A stretch of DNA of 25,432 nt from an uncultured Bacteroidales bacterium (GCA_937965665.1 CALCJE010000187.1:1-25432); one strand, 5' to 3'; counted from the first letter of the stretch, positions 7,112 through 16,325 are shown. Notes: generated from the letters alone by a model not told the origin. Numbers and translations: made by a program.

Positions 7112-7146
7112 GCATGCCATAGCAATTTATTTGCGCAATGCAGCTT

Positions 7147-7190
7147 TAACCTCCGGGCAGCCATCTCCGGCTGATCGGGGGTTATTTTTT
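7147..7190 (+). terminator. two-storey rho-independent terminator after the C1 peptidase
   Basis: The outer stem TAACCTCCG / CGGGGGTTA (7147-7155, 7176-7184, one T-G wobble) encloses an inner stem CAGCC / GGCTG (7158-7162, 7169-7173). Six T residues follow. Confidence 0.9.
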
Positions 7191-7519
7191 GTGGACTTAC
7201 ATAATGAACATGAGGATAGAAATTACACTTTTTATAGCGAGATATCGCCTGATTTGCGTTGGCTTCTCCGGTTTCAACCAATAACAGGCAGTTCATATTC
7301 CGGAAGTTTATTTTCATACGGTATTGAAAATGAAGCGGGCACAAATTTAAAGGCGTTGACATTTGTACCCAACTTTAATGCTATATTTTTAAATGCCACA
7401 ATTGACAAGGATTTCCAAATAAACAGGAATAAAGTTACCGATTGTTAAAAGTTGCTCGAAACCCGGGTTGATTAACATTTTTTAACAGCCAATTGAAGGG
7501 ATTGAATTTAGGCTGTTTT
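7191..7519. other. AT-rich intergenic region before the moxR-bat operon
   Basis: No credible gene. A 105-codon open frame (7131-7448) starts upstream of, and reads through, the terminator at 7147-7190, and its product has no recognisable motif. No clear regulatory dyad was found. Confidence 0.6.
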
Positions 7520-7527
7520 TACTTTTG
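7520..7527 (+). promoter_or_regulatory. -7 promoter element of the moxR-bat operon
   Basis: TACTTTTG matches TAnnTTTG and ends 23 nt before the moxR ATG. Candidate TTG triplets at 7493-7495 and 7502-7504 are off the usual spacing, so only the -7 half is convincing. Confidence 0.5.
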
Positions 7528-7550
7528 CACATCAATTTAATGACTCAGAA

Positions 7551-8543
7551 ATGTTAGAAAGCAATATCAGTGAATTAAACGAGAAGATACAGCGTGAGAG
7601 TGCGTTTGTTGACATGCTTACCCTTGAAATGCACCGGGTAATCGTTGGGCAGAAACAGATGATTGAGCGGCTGATTATTGGTTTACTCTCGAACGGACAC
7701 ATTTTACTGGAAGGTGTTCCCGGCCTGGCAAAAACACTAGCCATTAAATCGCTGGCTAATTCCATTGACCTTAGTTTCAGCAGAATACAGTTTACTCCCG
7801 ACCTCTTGCCCGCCGATGTTGTGGGAACTATGATTTATAGCCAGCGGAGTGAAGAGTTCCAGGTACGTAAGGGTCCGGTGTTTGCTAACTTTATCCTGGC
7901 CGATGAAATTAACCGTTCACCAGCCAAAGTTCAGAGTGCCCTGCTCGAAGCAATGCAGGAGAAACAGGTTACCATTGGCGAAAAAACATATGCCCTGCCC
8001 GACCCGTTCCTGGTACTTGCCACGCAAAACCCAATTGAACAGGAAGGTACATATCCGTTACCCGAGGCGCAGGTCGACAGGTTCATGCTGAAACTGGTTA
8101 TCACCTATCCGTTAAAACAGGAAGAAAAACTGATACTTCGCCAAAACATCAATAACGAAATCCTCACCACCCGAAAAATACTTAAACCTTCTGATATTCA
8201 GCGGGCCAGGGAAATTGTGAAAGAAGTTTACCTCGACGAAAAAATTGAGAACTATATCACTGATATTGTATTTGCCAGCAGGTATCCTTCAGATTACAAC
8301 CTGAAAAAATTCAAGGATCTGATCCGTTACGGTGCATCACCCAGGGCCAGTATTTTCCTGGCAATGGCTGCCAAAGCCCATGCTTTTATAAAAAGACGCG
8401 GATACGTGATTCCTGAGGATATCAGGGCTGTGGCACACGATGTACTTCGCCACCGCATCGGTTTAACCTACGAGGCAGAAGCCGAAAATATAACCTCCGA
8501 AGACATAATCAACGAAATCCTGAATTCGGTTGAAGTACCATAA
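7551..8543 (+). CDS. moxR: MoxR-family AAA+ ATPase
   Basis: A 330-residue AAA+ protein. Walker A is GVPGLAKT (55-62), Walker B is FILADE (114-119), sensor 1 is ATQNP (157-161), and the conserved EAQVDRFM segment (173-180) contains a likely arginine finger, R177. The C-terminal lid domain (about 210-330) completes the usual MoxR length. MoxR ATPases act as chaperone-like remodelling factors for VWA-domain partners, and this one heads a set of DUF58 and BatA/BatB genes, the classic arrangement. It is cytosolic. A 185-nt gap separates it from the DUF58 gene, so an internal promoter is possible, though none fits the consensus. The family call is secure. The client in this organism is unknown. Confidence 0.95.
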   Translation: MLESNISELNEKIQRESAFVDMLTLEMHRVIVGQKQMIERLIIGLLSNGHILLEGVPGLAKTLAIKSLANSIDLSFSRIQFTPDLLPADVVGTMIYSQRSEEFQVRKGPVFANFILADEINRSPAKVQSALLEAMQEKQVTIGEKTYALPDPFLVLATQNPIEQEGTYPLPEAQVDRFMLKLVITYPLKQEEKLILRQNINNEILTTRKILKPSDIQRAREIVKEVYLDEKIENYITDIVFASRYPSDYNLKKFKDLIRYGASPRASIFLAMAAKAHAFIKRRGYVIPEDIRAVAHDVLRHRIGLTYEAEAENITSEDIINEILNSVEVP

Positions 8544-8728
8544 CCAGGGTGAGACATACCAAGTGATGCGAAAATTTAAGATTATACTTCGACGATTTCC
8601 GAAAACTGGAGCAAACCACTTTTGCTAAATACGCAGCATAACATCGTTTAAAAGTATTCTTACATTGAATTATCACTTCTTCACAAACTTTGGTTATAGT
8701 CAATCCCAACATTTAATATCGAAAAACC

Positions 8729-9604
8729 GTGGAATCCTCCGAGATTTTAAAGAAAGTCAGGCGCATTGAGATAAAGACCAGGGGCTTGTCGCGAAATATT
8801 TTTTCGGGGCATTACCACAGTGCTTTTAAGGGTAGGGGTATGGCTTTCAGCGAAGTCCGCGAATACCAGTTTGGCGACGATATCCGCAATATCGACTGGA
8901 ATGTGACCGCCCGCTTCAATACACCTTACCTGAAGATATTTGATGAAGAGCGTGAACTGATGGTTATGCTGCTGATAGACGTAAGCGGCTCCAACGAATT
9001 CGGAACCAAAGGATCATTTAAAGAAGACGTGATGACTGAAATTGCTGCTGTGCTGGCATTTTCGGCCATTCAGAATAATGATAAAGTGGGTGTTATATTT
9101 TTCAGCGACAAGGTTGAAAAATTTATCCCTCCCAAAAAAGGGGCCACCCATATACTGCGGATTATCCGCGAACTTATTGACTTTAAACCCGAAAGCCAGG
9201 GCACCGATCTTTCGGAAGCATTGCGGTTTCTGACCAATGCCATTAAAAAACACTGCACAGCTTTTATCATTTCCGATTTTATAGATCATGAATTTGAACC
9301 TGCGATCAAAATTGCTTCAGGCAAGCACGACCTGGTAGCTGTTCGGGTTTACGATGCACGTGAAGCTGAGCTTCCGGCTATCGGGATGATGGAAGTGTAT
9401 GACAAGGAAAGTGAAGGCCGCGTGTGGGTGGATACCTCGAGCAGCAAGGTGCGCGAAACTTACAGTAAGTGGTGGAAAAACCACGAGAAAACCATCGATG
9501 GAATCTTTAAAAGATCAGGCATTGATACTGTGAGCATCCCCACAGGCCAGGATTATGTAAAACCATTGATGAAACTTTTTACGCTTCGCGAAATGCGGCA
9601 TTGA
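8729..9604 (+). CDS. DUF58 domain protein of the Bat operon
   Basis: A 291-residue soluble protein. The DUF58 signature GRGMAFSEVREYQFGDD followed by RNIDW lies at residues 35-57, and a VWA-like fold follows with DVSGS (84-88) as a MIDAS-type metal site. The start is GTG at 8729. An in-frame stop (TAA, 8714-8716) lies just upstream and no ATG precedes the conserved domain. It sits between moxR and the membrane components, as in other Bacteroidota bat clusters, and probably couples the ATPase to the VWA membrane proteins (inference from family context). Its stop lies 8 nt before the ATG of the next gene. Confidence 0.92.
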   Translation: MESSEILKKVRRIEIKTRGLSRNIFSGHYHSAFKGRGMAFSEVREYQFGDDIRNIDWNVTARFNTPYLKIFDEERELMVMLLIDVSGSNEFGTKGSFKEDVMTEIAAVLAFSAIQNNDKVGVIFFSDKVEKFIPPKKGATHILRIIRELIDFKPESQGTDLSEALRFLTNAIKKHCTAFIISDFIDHEFEPAIKIASGKHDLVAVRVYDAREAELPAIGMMEVYDKESEGRVWVDTSSSKVRETYSKWWKNHEKTIDGIFKRSGIDTVSIPTGQDYVKPLMKLFTLREMRH

Positions 9605-9612
9605 GGATAAAT

Positions 9613-10623
9613 ATGAAATTGAAAATAAACCTTTTTTCTTTTTTCAGTTTAGCGCTGTTTACATTTGTATTCACTGCTTCTGACATCTTTGCGCAGAAAG
9701 CCGTGCTTACGCTCGATACTTCATCCATCCGGATCGGGGAAAGGGTACAATTGCGCATTAATGCCACCCTCCCAAAAGCAACTAAAATTTACTGGCCCTC
9801 ATTGGCTGATACCCTCACCGCATCAGTCGAAATAGCTTCAAAATCGAAAATTGATACCAGCAGTACCAGCCGCAAAGAGTTTGTAAATTACAGCCAAACC
9901 TTATCAATCACATCATTCGACACAGGTTTTCATTACATTCCCCCGATTACCATACTATATTCGTATGCAGGCGACAGCACACGGCACGAGTTGGTTTCTG
10001 AAGGGATTTATCTGAAAGTAAGAACAGTAGCTGTTGATACAACCCAGGCAATCAGAGATATAAAAGGACCTATTCAGGCTCCGATCACCTTTTCGGAACT
10101 CGCTCCCTATTTTGGGGTAGCCCTTGTTATTGTGATGATTATAGCCCTGATTTGGTACTATTTCTGGCGTAAACGACTTAATAAACCGCTCTTCCCCGTG
10201 ATAACCCGCACAGTAGGCCCGCCCTGGGAAGATGCCCTGCAAAGCCTTGATGCTCTCGATGGAAAGAAACTATGGCAAAGCGGGAAAATAAAGGAATATT
10301 ACTCCGAATTAACGGATATTCTCAGACGCTATCTGCAACAACAGCATGGCATTGAAGCCATGGAAATGGTTACTTCCGAAATCCTTGACAGGTATGACCA
10401 GGCAGGACTCAACCCCGAAGCTCGTATGTTGCTTAATAACGTGCTGATGCAGGCTGATTTTGCAAAATTTGCCAAAGCCATACCCCAAAACCGGGAAAAT
10501 GAACTCAGCATGACCTGGTCGAAGCAGTTCATCAATGAAACCAAACCTTTGCCGGTAAGTACCGAACCAGAACCCGCAACTGACAATACCTTACAACCCA
10601 CAGTAGCCGAGATAAAAGAATGA
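9613..10623 (+). CDS. Bat-operon single-TM envelope protein (no standard name)
   Basis: A 336-residue protein. I place the start at ATG 9613 rather than at the in-frame TTG 9601, because the ATG gives a clean signal peptide (MKLKINLFSFFSLALF through IFAQ) and a GAGG sequence sits just upstream. After the signal comes a beta-rich periplasmic domain (about 30-140, starting VLTLDTSSIRIGERVQL, reminiscent of the BatD N-terminal domain). Then come one membrane helix (about 166-184) and a helical cytosolic tail with a segment YYSELTDILRRYLQQQHGIEA that resembles the BatD C-terminal region. It looks like a short BatD-like paralog, similar to DUF4381-type proteins seen in such operons. It overlaps batA by 4 bases. 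Precise function is unknown. Confidence 0.85.
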   Translation: MKLKINLFSFFSLALFTFVFTASDIFAQKAVLTLDTSSIRIGERVQLRINATLPKATKIYWPSLADTLTASVEIASKSKIDTSSTSRKEFVNYSQTLSITSFDTGFHYIPPITILYSYAGDSTRHELVSEGIYLKVRTVAVDTTQAIRDIKGPIQAPITFSELAPYFGVALVIVMIIALIWYYFWRKRLNKPLFPVITRTVGPPWEDALQSLDALDGKKLWQSGKIKEYYSELTDILRRYLQQQHGIEAMEMVTSEILDRYDQAGLNPEARMLLNNVLMQADFAKFAKAIPQNRENELSMTWSKQFINETKPLPVSTEPEPATDNTLQPTVAEIKE

Positions 10624-11615
10624 TAGCACGACTTCACTTTGCCGACCCCGTGTACCTCTGGTTGTTGCTCTTCATTCCAGGGGCAATTGCCTGGTACTGG
10701 TATAAGCTCAGGCATTACTCTGTTCCGATGCAGCTTTCGTCGACAGCGGTATTCCGCCAGATGACAAAGGGCTGGAAGCATTATGTACGGTATGCACTGT
10801 TCGGGCTCCGGATGCTGGCAATTACACTTTTGATTCTTGCCCTGGCCAGGCCTCAAACCAATATGAACCGCCAGGATATCAGTGTTGAAGGAATTGATAT
10901 TATGCTGGCTACGGATATCTCGAGCACCATGTTGGCCGAGGATGTGAAACCCAACAGGATTGAAGCTGCCAAAGATGTAGCCATTGATTTTATAAACAGC
11001 CGACCCGACGACCGCATCGGCCTGGTGGTATTCAGCGGCGAAAGCTTTACACAATGCCCGCTTACTTCAAATCATGCCATGTTAATCAATCTTTTCAAGG
11101 ATATAAACTTCGGGATGATTGATGATGGAACGGCAATAGGCGACGGTCTGGCAACCGCGATTAACCGGTTGAAAGAAAGCAAAGCCCGGAGCAAGGTCAT
11201 CATCCTGTTAACAGATGGTATAAACAATATGGGATCCATCGATCCGCAGTCGGCTGCCGAGATGGCTGAATTGTACGGCATCAGGATATACACTATTGGA
11301 GTGGGAACCATGGGTACGGCTTTGTTCCCGGTGCGCACGCAATATGGATTGCAATACCAGCGCATGGAAGTACAGATTGATGAAGCACTGCTGAAGAAAA
11401 TATCTGCGCTTACCAATGGTAAATATTTCAGGGCTACCAACCGTCAAAAGCTTCAGGAAGTCTATAAAGAAATTGACAGGCTCGAAAAGTCGAAGATTGA
11501 TGTTACCGAATTCAACCGCAAAAAGGAAGAGTTCATGCCTTTTTTAATTTTTGCGCTGCTGCTGCTCACCCTCGAATTTGTTTTTCGTTTTGCAGTGCTT
11601 AAATTAGTTCCTTAA
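10620..11615 (+). CDS. batA: BatA, membrane VWA-domain protein
   Basis: A 331-residue protein with N-terminal helices (about 10-28 and 57-76), a von Willebrand A domain and a C-terminal helix (about 307-325). MIDAS residues are D99-I-S-S-T103, T171 in DDGTAIGDG and D199 in LLTDGINN. The canonical DxSxS is DxSxT here, a conservative change. The segment MLAEDVKPNRIEAAK after the MIDAS is characteristic of BatA/BatB. Bat proteins were named for Bacteroides aerotolerance and are thought to form an envelope complex with MoxR involved in stress tolerance. The start overlaps the preceding gene (ATGA), and batB follows after 16 nt. Confidence 0.93.
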   Translation: MIARLHFADPVYLWLLLFIPGAIAWYWYKLRHYSVPMQLSSTAVFRQMTKGWKHYVRYALFGLRMLAITLLILALARPQTNMNRQDISVEGIDIMLATDISSTMLAEDVKPNRIEAAKDVAIDFINSRPDDRIGLVVFSGESFTQCPLTSNHAMLINLFKDINFGMIDDGTAIGDGLATAINRLKESKARSKVIILLTDGINNMGSIDPQSAAEMAELYGIRIYTIGVGTMGTALFPVRTQYGLQYQRMEVQIDEALLKKISALTNGKYFRATNRQKLQEVYKEIDRLEKSKIDVTEFNRKKEEFMPFLIFALLLLTLEFVFRFAVLKLVP

Positions 11616-11631
11616 CCTATAATTAGTTGTT

Positions 11632-12678
11632 ATGTTCCGATTGGCTCATCCACAATTTCTTTACCTGCTGCTGCTCATTCCTGTGCTGGTGCTGTTGTTT
11701 GTGTATGCACGCCTGCGAAAGAAAAAAGCACTTTCCACTTTCGGTGAACTGAACCTGATTCTGAAGCTTGTTCCTGAATATTCCGGCATACGGGTCATAC
11801 TCAAGTTTATACTTTGGTCGCTGGCCTGGATTATGATTGTAATTGGTCTTGCCGACCCGCAAACCGGTTCGAAACTCGAAAAGATAAAGCGTAAAGGTGT
11901 GGACATGGTTTTTGTGCTCGATGTTTCGAACAGTATGCTTGCACAGGATATTACGCCTAACCGGCTGGAACGTGCGAAACAAGCTATAATTCATCTGTTG
12001 GGAAAACTCGAAAACGACCGCGTTGGCCTGGTAGTGTTTGCAGGCAAATCGTATGTACAAATGCCGCTAACCACCGATTATTCAGCCACCAGGCTTTTCC
12101 TGTCGAATATCACGCCGGGTATGATTCCCGTGCAGGGAACGGCTATAGGCGATGCCATCGAAACCAGTGCATCCAGTTTCGGGAATACAAAACAAAGTAA
12201 AGCGATCATCGTAATTACTGATGGCGAAAACCACGAAGATAACGCAGTGGAAGCAGCCCAGGAAGCTGCCTCAAAAGGCATACGTGTGTATACAATCGGT
12301 ATAGGCTTGCCCGAAGGCGCGCCCATACCTGTGTATAGCGGGAATACCCAAATCGGTTATAAAAAAGATGCACAGGGCATTACAGTCATCACCCGCATTG
12401 ATGAAGCCATGCTGCAGGACATTGCGAAGGCAGGAAAGGGAATCTTTGTAAGAGCTAACAACTCGCAATCAGGGGTGCAGGAAGTTTTCGACCAGATAAA
12501 CAAACTGGAAAAAGCAGAATACAACGAAGCTTTTTTCTCCGATTATGAAGACCGTTTTCAGTTCTTTGTGATGGCAGCGCTCTTATTAATAATAGCTGAG
12601 TCACTGATTGCTGATCGGAAAGGGCGCCTGGCAGGAAAAATAAAATTATTCAACACAAATACTACCAATAGCCAATGA
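11632..12678 (+). CDS. batB: BatB, membrane VWA-domain protein
   Basis: A 348-residue protein, paralogous to BatA and of the same layout: helices at about 8-26 and 54-73, a VWA domain and a C-terminal helix (about 311-330). Its MIDAS is canonical: D97-V-S-N-S101, T170 in GTAIGDA and D197 in VITDGEN. SMLAQDITPNRLERAK follows the MIDAS. It is expected to work with BatA at the inner membrane facing the periplasm. The stop codon overlaps the batC start (ATGA at 12675-12678). Confidence 0.94.
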   Translation: MFRLAHPQFLYLLLLIPVLVLLFVYARLRKKKALSTFGELNLILKLVPEYSGIRVILKFILWSLAWIMIVIGLADPQTGSKLEKIKRKGVDMVFVLDVSNSMLAQDITPNRLERAKQAIIHLLGKLENDRVGLVVFAGKSYVQMPLTTDYSATRLFLSNITPGMIPVQGTAIGDAIETSASSFGNTKQSKAIIVITDGENHEDNAVEAAQEAASKGIRVYTIGIGLPEGAPIPVYSGNTQIGYKKDAQGITVITRIDEAMLQDIAKAGKGIFVRANNSQSGVQEVFDQINKLEKAEYNEAFFSDYEDRFQFFVMAALLLIIAESLIADRKGRLAGKIKLFNTNTTNSQ

Positions 12679-13313
12679 GGAGTATAATAATCATGGTTCT
12701 TCTCTTATCTGCTGGTTGTGTTCTGGCGCAACCTGCACAAAAACTGGTGCGTTCGGGTAATAAGGCCTATAAGGACGGCCATTTCAAAGAAGCCGAGATC
12801 AACTATCGTAAGGCATTAACCAAAGCACCCAACTCACAGAAGGCAACTTATAATCTCGGCAATTCGCTTTACAAGCAGCAAAACTACGACCAGGCTGCGG
12901 CTCAATACCTCAAAGTGGCACAGTCGGGTACAAAGGAAATTCATAAGGCAAATACTTTCTACAACCTGGGTAATACACTTCTGCAAAGCAAAAAATACAA
13001 GGAAAGTATTGATGCTTACAAAATGGCACTTCGCGAAGACCCTAAAGATGAAGACACCAGGTACAATCTTGCCTATGCCATGACGAAACTGCAGCAGGAA
13101 AAGAAACAGCAGCAGGATAAAAAGCAACAACAAAAAGAACAAAAAAAGCAGGAGCAGCAGCAGCAAAAACAGCCGCAGCCCAAGCCCAACATGTCGAAAC
13201 AGGATGCCGACCGCATGCTCAATGCCATGAATAACAACGAGAAACGAACCTTAGAAAAAACTAAAAACAAACAAAACAACCCGACAATCAGCCAGCCTGA
13301 GAAAGATTGGTAA
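12675..13313 (+). CDS. batC: BatC, TPR protein with Q/K-rich tail
   Basis: A 212-residue exported protein. The N-terminal signal ends either at LSAGC15 (lipoprotein) or VLAQ (signal peptidase I), and the lipobox is imperfect. TPR-like helical repeats occupy about 22-140 (ATYNLGNSLYKQQNYDQAAA, TFYNLGNTLLQSKKYKESID, TRYNLAYAMTKLQ). A highly charged Gln/Lys-rich stretch (141-170) follows, and then a conserved-looking tail ending in EKDW. TPRs provide protein-binding surfaces within the Bat complex. It is translationally coupled to batB. A 132-nt gap before batD holds a small dyad (AACCGGG / CCCGGTT, 13368-13400) of unknown role. Confidence 0.9.
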   Translation: MRSIIIMVLLLSAGCVLAQPAQKLVRSGNKAYKDGHFKEAEINYRKALTKAPNSQKATYNLGNSLYKQQNYDQAAAQYLKVAQSGTKEIHKANTFYNLGNTLLQSKKYKESIDAYKMALREDPKDEDTRYNLAYAMTKLQQEKKQQQDKKQQQKEQKKQEQQQQKQPQPKPNMSKQDADRMLNAMNNNEKRTLEKTKNKQNNPTISQPEKDW

Positions 13314-13445
13314 AGCGTTTGAGATAGTACCCTGGACGATTGGGTGAGAAATAAATAATTATTGGAGAACCGGGATATTAACGAAATTTACACCCCGGTT
13401 AAAAACTGACTACACTGCTCAAAGCTGAACAGTAACAACCTGAAT

Positions 13446-15305
13446 ATGAAACGTAAACTGATACTTTTTTTCCTGCTTGTAGTACCGGGCCTTTTGCTGG
13501 CCCAAAACATCAGTTTTTCAGGACAGGCACCACGGCAGGTATCCCTGGGCCAGCAGTTCCAGCTTACCTACACCATAAATGCTGAGGGCAGCAATTTCAT
13601 GAGCCCCGAAATTACGAATTTCGATATCCTGGCCGGGCCCATGCTGTCGAGTGGTCAGCAGGTTATGAATGTGAACGGCAAGATTGAATACTCAAGTTCA
13701 ATGTCGTTTACTTTTATACTCCAGGGCACCAAAGCAGGTACTTTTACAATTTCCCAGGCTGTAATCACGGTGAAAGGGAAACGATATATGTCGAACCCGG
13801 TTACCATTACTGTGCTGAATCAAAGCCAGCGTTCAGCACCGCCGGCACAGAATAATATTCAGCAGGAGAAAGAGCAAGTTCCTGCTAATGATAACATTGG
13901 AAATAATATTTTCCTGAAGGCCGTTGTTGATAAGAACAACCCATACCAGGGCGAACAGGTTACCGTAACTTTTAAACTATACACCCCTACCAACCGTTTA
14001 CAGATCGACGCGCCCGAGAAGATTCCCTCCTACCCCGGATTTTGGGCCCAGGATCTGCTGAAAGATGCCACCCAGTTTCCGCAATATTCCGAAACCTTTA
14101 ACGGTAAACGCTACACCGTTGCCGAAATCAGGAAAGCAGCGCTTTTCCCGCAAAAATCGGGCATGCTCACCATTGATCAACTGGTGCAGAATGTGATATA
14201 CCAGGTAAAGGTTAAAACCAAAAACCCGTTTGCCGACGACCCGTTTTTTGGGAATGATCCCTTTTTTAAGGGCATGATGGATGATTCCTTTTTTGGCACA
14301 GACTATCAGAATGTTCGAAAAACACTACATTCGAACACGTTAAATATCAATGTTAAACCGCTTCCGGCTGATAACCGCCCACTCGATTATGGTGGCGCAG
14401 TGGGGCAATTCAGTATGAAAGCCCAGATTGACCGCTCAGAAGTAAATACCAACGACGGTATCACACTCAGGGTTGCTGTTTCGGGAACCGGCAACCTGAG
14501 CCTGATTGAAAAACCTGTTATTAATTTCCCGCCTGATTTTGAAGTGTACGAACCCAAAATAATAGATAACTTCAACAATAAGGGTGGGCTGTCAGGCACC
14601 CGTACCTACGAATACCTGATTATCCCAAGGGCATCCGGGATTTTTGAAATTAATCCGATCCAATTTTCGTACTTCAGTCCTGCAAAACACGATTATATTG
14701 AATTGAGTTCCGAAAAATTCAGGATTAAGGTTCATAAAGGCAGCGGATCATCAGCAGAGGCCAACAACCAGGGCGACATCAAGTACCTGGGCAACGATAT
14801 TCATTACCTCATGGAACCTCCGTTGCACCTTGTAATGCGGGGAAACCGGTTCTACGGCAGCACTTTGTACTGGCTTTTGCTGTTGTTGCCTGTACTTGGA
14901 TTCATCATCTTCCTCTGGTTATACCGACGGAATATGAAGCTAAGGGGTGATGCGATGCTTATGCAGCGGAAAAAGGCAACCCGAATAGCCGTAAAACGTC
15001 TTCAAAAAGCAAAAAGACTTCTTGATGCCGGGCAGAGCGACGCTTTCCATGAGGAAATAGCATTTGCATTGTGGGGTTACATCAGCCATAAATTCAATGT
15101 ACCCATGTCGATGTTGTCATTAAATACAGCCCGCGAACAGCTTGAATCGCGCAACGTGAACCCCGGGTTAACTGACCGCTTTATGGCAACACTCAACGAT
15201 TGTAATTTTGCGCGCTATGCACCCGAAGGCAAAGCCCTGAATATGCAGCAATTATACGAACTTGCCATCAAAACCATTACTGAAACCGAGCAGGTACTCA
15301 AATAA
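13446..15305 (+). CDS. batD: BatD, large periplasmic membrane-anchored protein
   Basis: A 619-residue protein. The signal peptide (1-19, cleavage near LLAQ) is followed by a long beta-rich periplasmic part with Ig-like segments (about 22-125, 155-300 and 320-430). A short Phe/Asp-rich region (DPFFGNDPFFKGMMDDSFFG) at 265-284 is typical of BatD. One membrane helix (about 474-493) precedes a basic helical cytosolic tail (495-619). BatD is the largest constant member of Bat operons and is thought to scaffold the VWA and TPR proteins. Its C-terminal tail resembles that of the extra gene at 9613-10623. Confidence 0.92.
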   Translation: MKRKLILFFLLVVPGLLLAQNISFSGQAPRQVSLGQQFQLTYTINAEGSNFMSPEITNFDILAGPMLSSGQQVMNVNGKIEYSSSMSFTFILQGTKAGTFTISQAVITVKGKRYMSNPVTITVLNQSQRSAPPAQNNIQQEKEQVPANDNIGNNIFLKAVVDKNNPYQGEQVTVTFKLYTPTNRLQIDAPEKIPSYPGFWAQDLLKDATQFPQYSETFNGKRYTVAEIRKAALFPQKSGMLTIDQLVQNVIYQVKVKTKNPFADDPFFGNDPFFKGMMDDSFFGTDYQNVRKTLHSNTLNINVKPLPADNRPLDYGGAVGQFSMKAQIDRSEVNTNDGITLRVAVSGTGNLSLIEKPVINFPPDFEVYEPKIIDNFNNKGGLSGTRTYEYLIIPRASGIFEINPIQFSYFSPAKHDYIELSSEKFRIKVHKGSGSSAEANNQGDIKYLGNDIHYLMEPPLHLVMRGNRFYGSTLYWLLLLLPVLGFIIFLWLYRRNMKLRGDAMLMQRKKATRIAVKRLQKAKRLLDAGQSDAFHEEIAFALWGYISHKFNVPMSMLSLNTAREQLESRNVNPGLTDRFMATLNDCNFARYAPEGKALNMQQLYELAIKTITETEQVLK

Positions 15306-15358
15306 AAGGATTCAATCATTACCCCCCGATTAAAACCATCCATACAAAAATCAAGATT

Positions 15359-16123
15359 ATGAAATGTAAAAAGACAGCCATTGCAATTGCAACCTTTGTT
15401 TTGGTAACATTTCATGCCGTTTGCCAGAACCCGGAGCAACTGGCCGATGAGGCAGCAAAGGCTTATAACAGCATGCACTTCGACCAGGCTATTAAATTGT
15501 ACGGAAAAATTATCGATAATGGGTATGAGTCGGCCGCGCTGTATTATAACCTCGGCAATGCATATTTCAGGAATAATGAAAATGCACAGGCTGTTTTATA
15601 TTATGAAAAAGCATTGAAGCTGTCGCCCAACAACAGCGATATAAGGCACAATATTGAAGTGGTGAATAACAGGCTTACGGATAAGGTTGAAACCGTGCCT
15701 GAGCTTTTTTATAAACGATGGTGGAAACACATCGTAAATATGATGAATGTGGATGCTTATGCCGTAACCAACATTCTCCTCCTCTCCCTTGCCCTGCTCC
15801 TGCTTGCTGTATATATTGCCATACCTGTGCTCCTGGTGAAGAAAATCAGTTTCTGGGCGGGTATTTTCATTATGTTCTTATTTACCATAGGAGTGGTTGC
15901 AGCTGCGCAACGAAATCATTACATGGAAAATAACCACGAAGCCATTGTATTTGAGCCCACTGTAAATATTAAAAGTTCGCCCGACGAAAACAGTAAAGAT
16001 ATATTTGTACTTCACGAAGGCACAAAAGTAACTTTATTAGACAATGTTGCCGACTGGCAGGAAATCCGCATCTCGAATGGCAGTATCGGGTGGATCAAAG
16101 CCACCGGTTTAAGAAAGATATAG
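15359..16123 (+). CDS. batE: BatE, TPR plus SH3-like protein
   Basis: A 254-residue protein. The signal-like N terminus (1-22) is followed by TPR motifs (about 25-100, including ALYYNLGNAYFRNNENAQAV), two membrane helices (about 135-160 and 165-183) and a C-terminal bacterial SH3 domain (195-250, TVNIKSSPDENSKDIFVLHEG through GSIGWIKATGL). This TPR-TM-SH3b order is the standard BatE layout. It is the last gene of the operon, and a terminator follows at 16237. Confidence 0.92.
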   Translation: MKCKKTAIAIATFVLVTFHAVCQNPEQLADEAAKAYNSMHFDQAIKLYGKIIDNGYESAALYYNLGNAYFRNNENAQAVLYYEKALKLSPNNSDIRHNIEVVNNRLTDKVETVPELFYKRWWKHIVNMMNVDAYAVTNILLLSLALLLLAVYIAIPVLLVKKISFWAGIFIMFLFTIGVVAAAQRNHYMENNHEAIVFEPTVNIKSSPDENSKDIFVLHEGTKVTLLDNVADWQEIRISNGSIGWIKATGLRKI

Positions 16124-16236
16124 CTGATTGCCCGGTTAGTGTTTCCGGAAAGTCCGCCCGCACATCTTTTACAGCTTCTTCAATTATTGGATCAGAAAAT
16201 GTAAACAATTCTCAATCTGGAATTGTTACTCAGTCT

Positions 16237-16264
16237 AAGTGCATTTATAAATGCATTTTTTTTG
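16237..16264 (+). terminator. terminator of the bat operon
   Basis: The perfect palindrome TGCATTTATAAATGCA (16240-16255), extended by A-T and G-T pairs, is followed by eight T residues. The T-tract runs into the -33 box of the next promoter. A further 8-bp hairpin (AACAATTC / GAATTGTT, 16204-16227) precedes it. Confidence 0.8.
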
Positions 16265-16292
16265 CATTTCCCTAATCAATGCATTATCTTTG
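16261..16292 (+). promoter_or_regulatory. consensus Bacteroidota promoter of the first DUF3078 gene
   Basis: TTTG (16261-16264), 20 nt, then TATCTTTG (16285-16292): a full match to the TTTG / TAnnTTTG consensus. The predicted transcript start, near 16298, supports translation from the ATG at 16326 and not from the ATG at 16251, which lies inside the terminator. Confidence 0.85.
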
Positions 16293-16325
16293 AAAAACGG
16301 CAGTTACAAACCAATTCTATTCGCT

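Noticed and set aside
7131..7448. 105-codon open frame after the C1 peptidase
   Set aside because: It spans a strong terminator and shows no domain, signal peptide or conserved-looking composition.
9601..9603. TTG at 9601 as start of the extra bat-operon gene
   Set aside because: It overlaps the DUF58 stop and gives a poor N terminus. The ATG at 9613 has a GAGG upstream and gives a proper signal peptide.
16251..16325. 25-codon upstream extension of the first DUF3078 protein
   Set aside because: The ATG at 16251 lies inside the terminator stem and before the promoter. The Met at 16326 starts a normal signal peptide.
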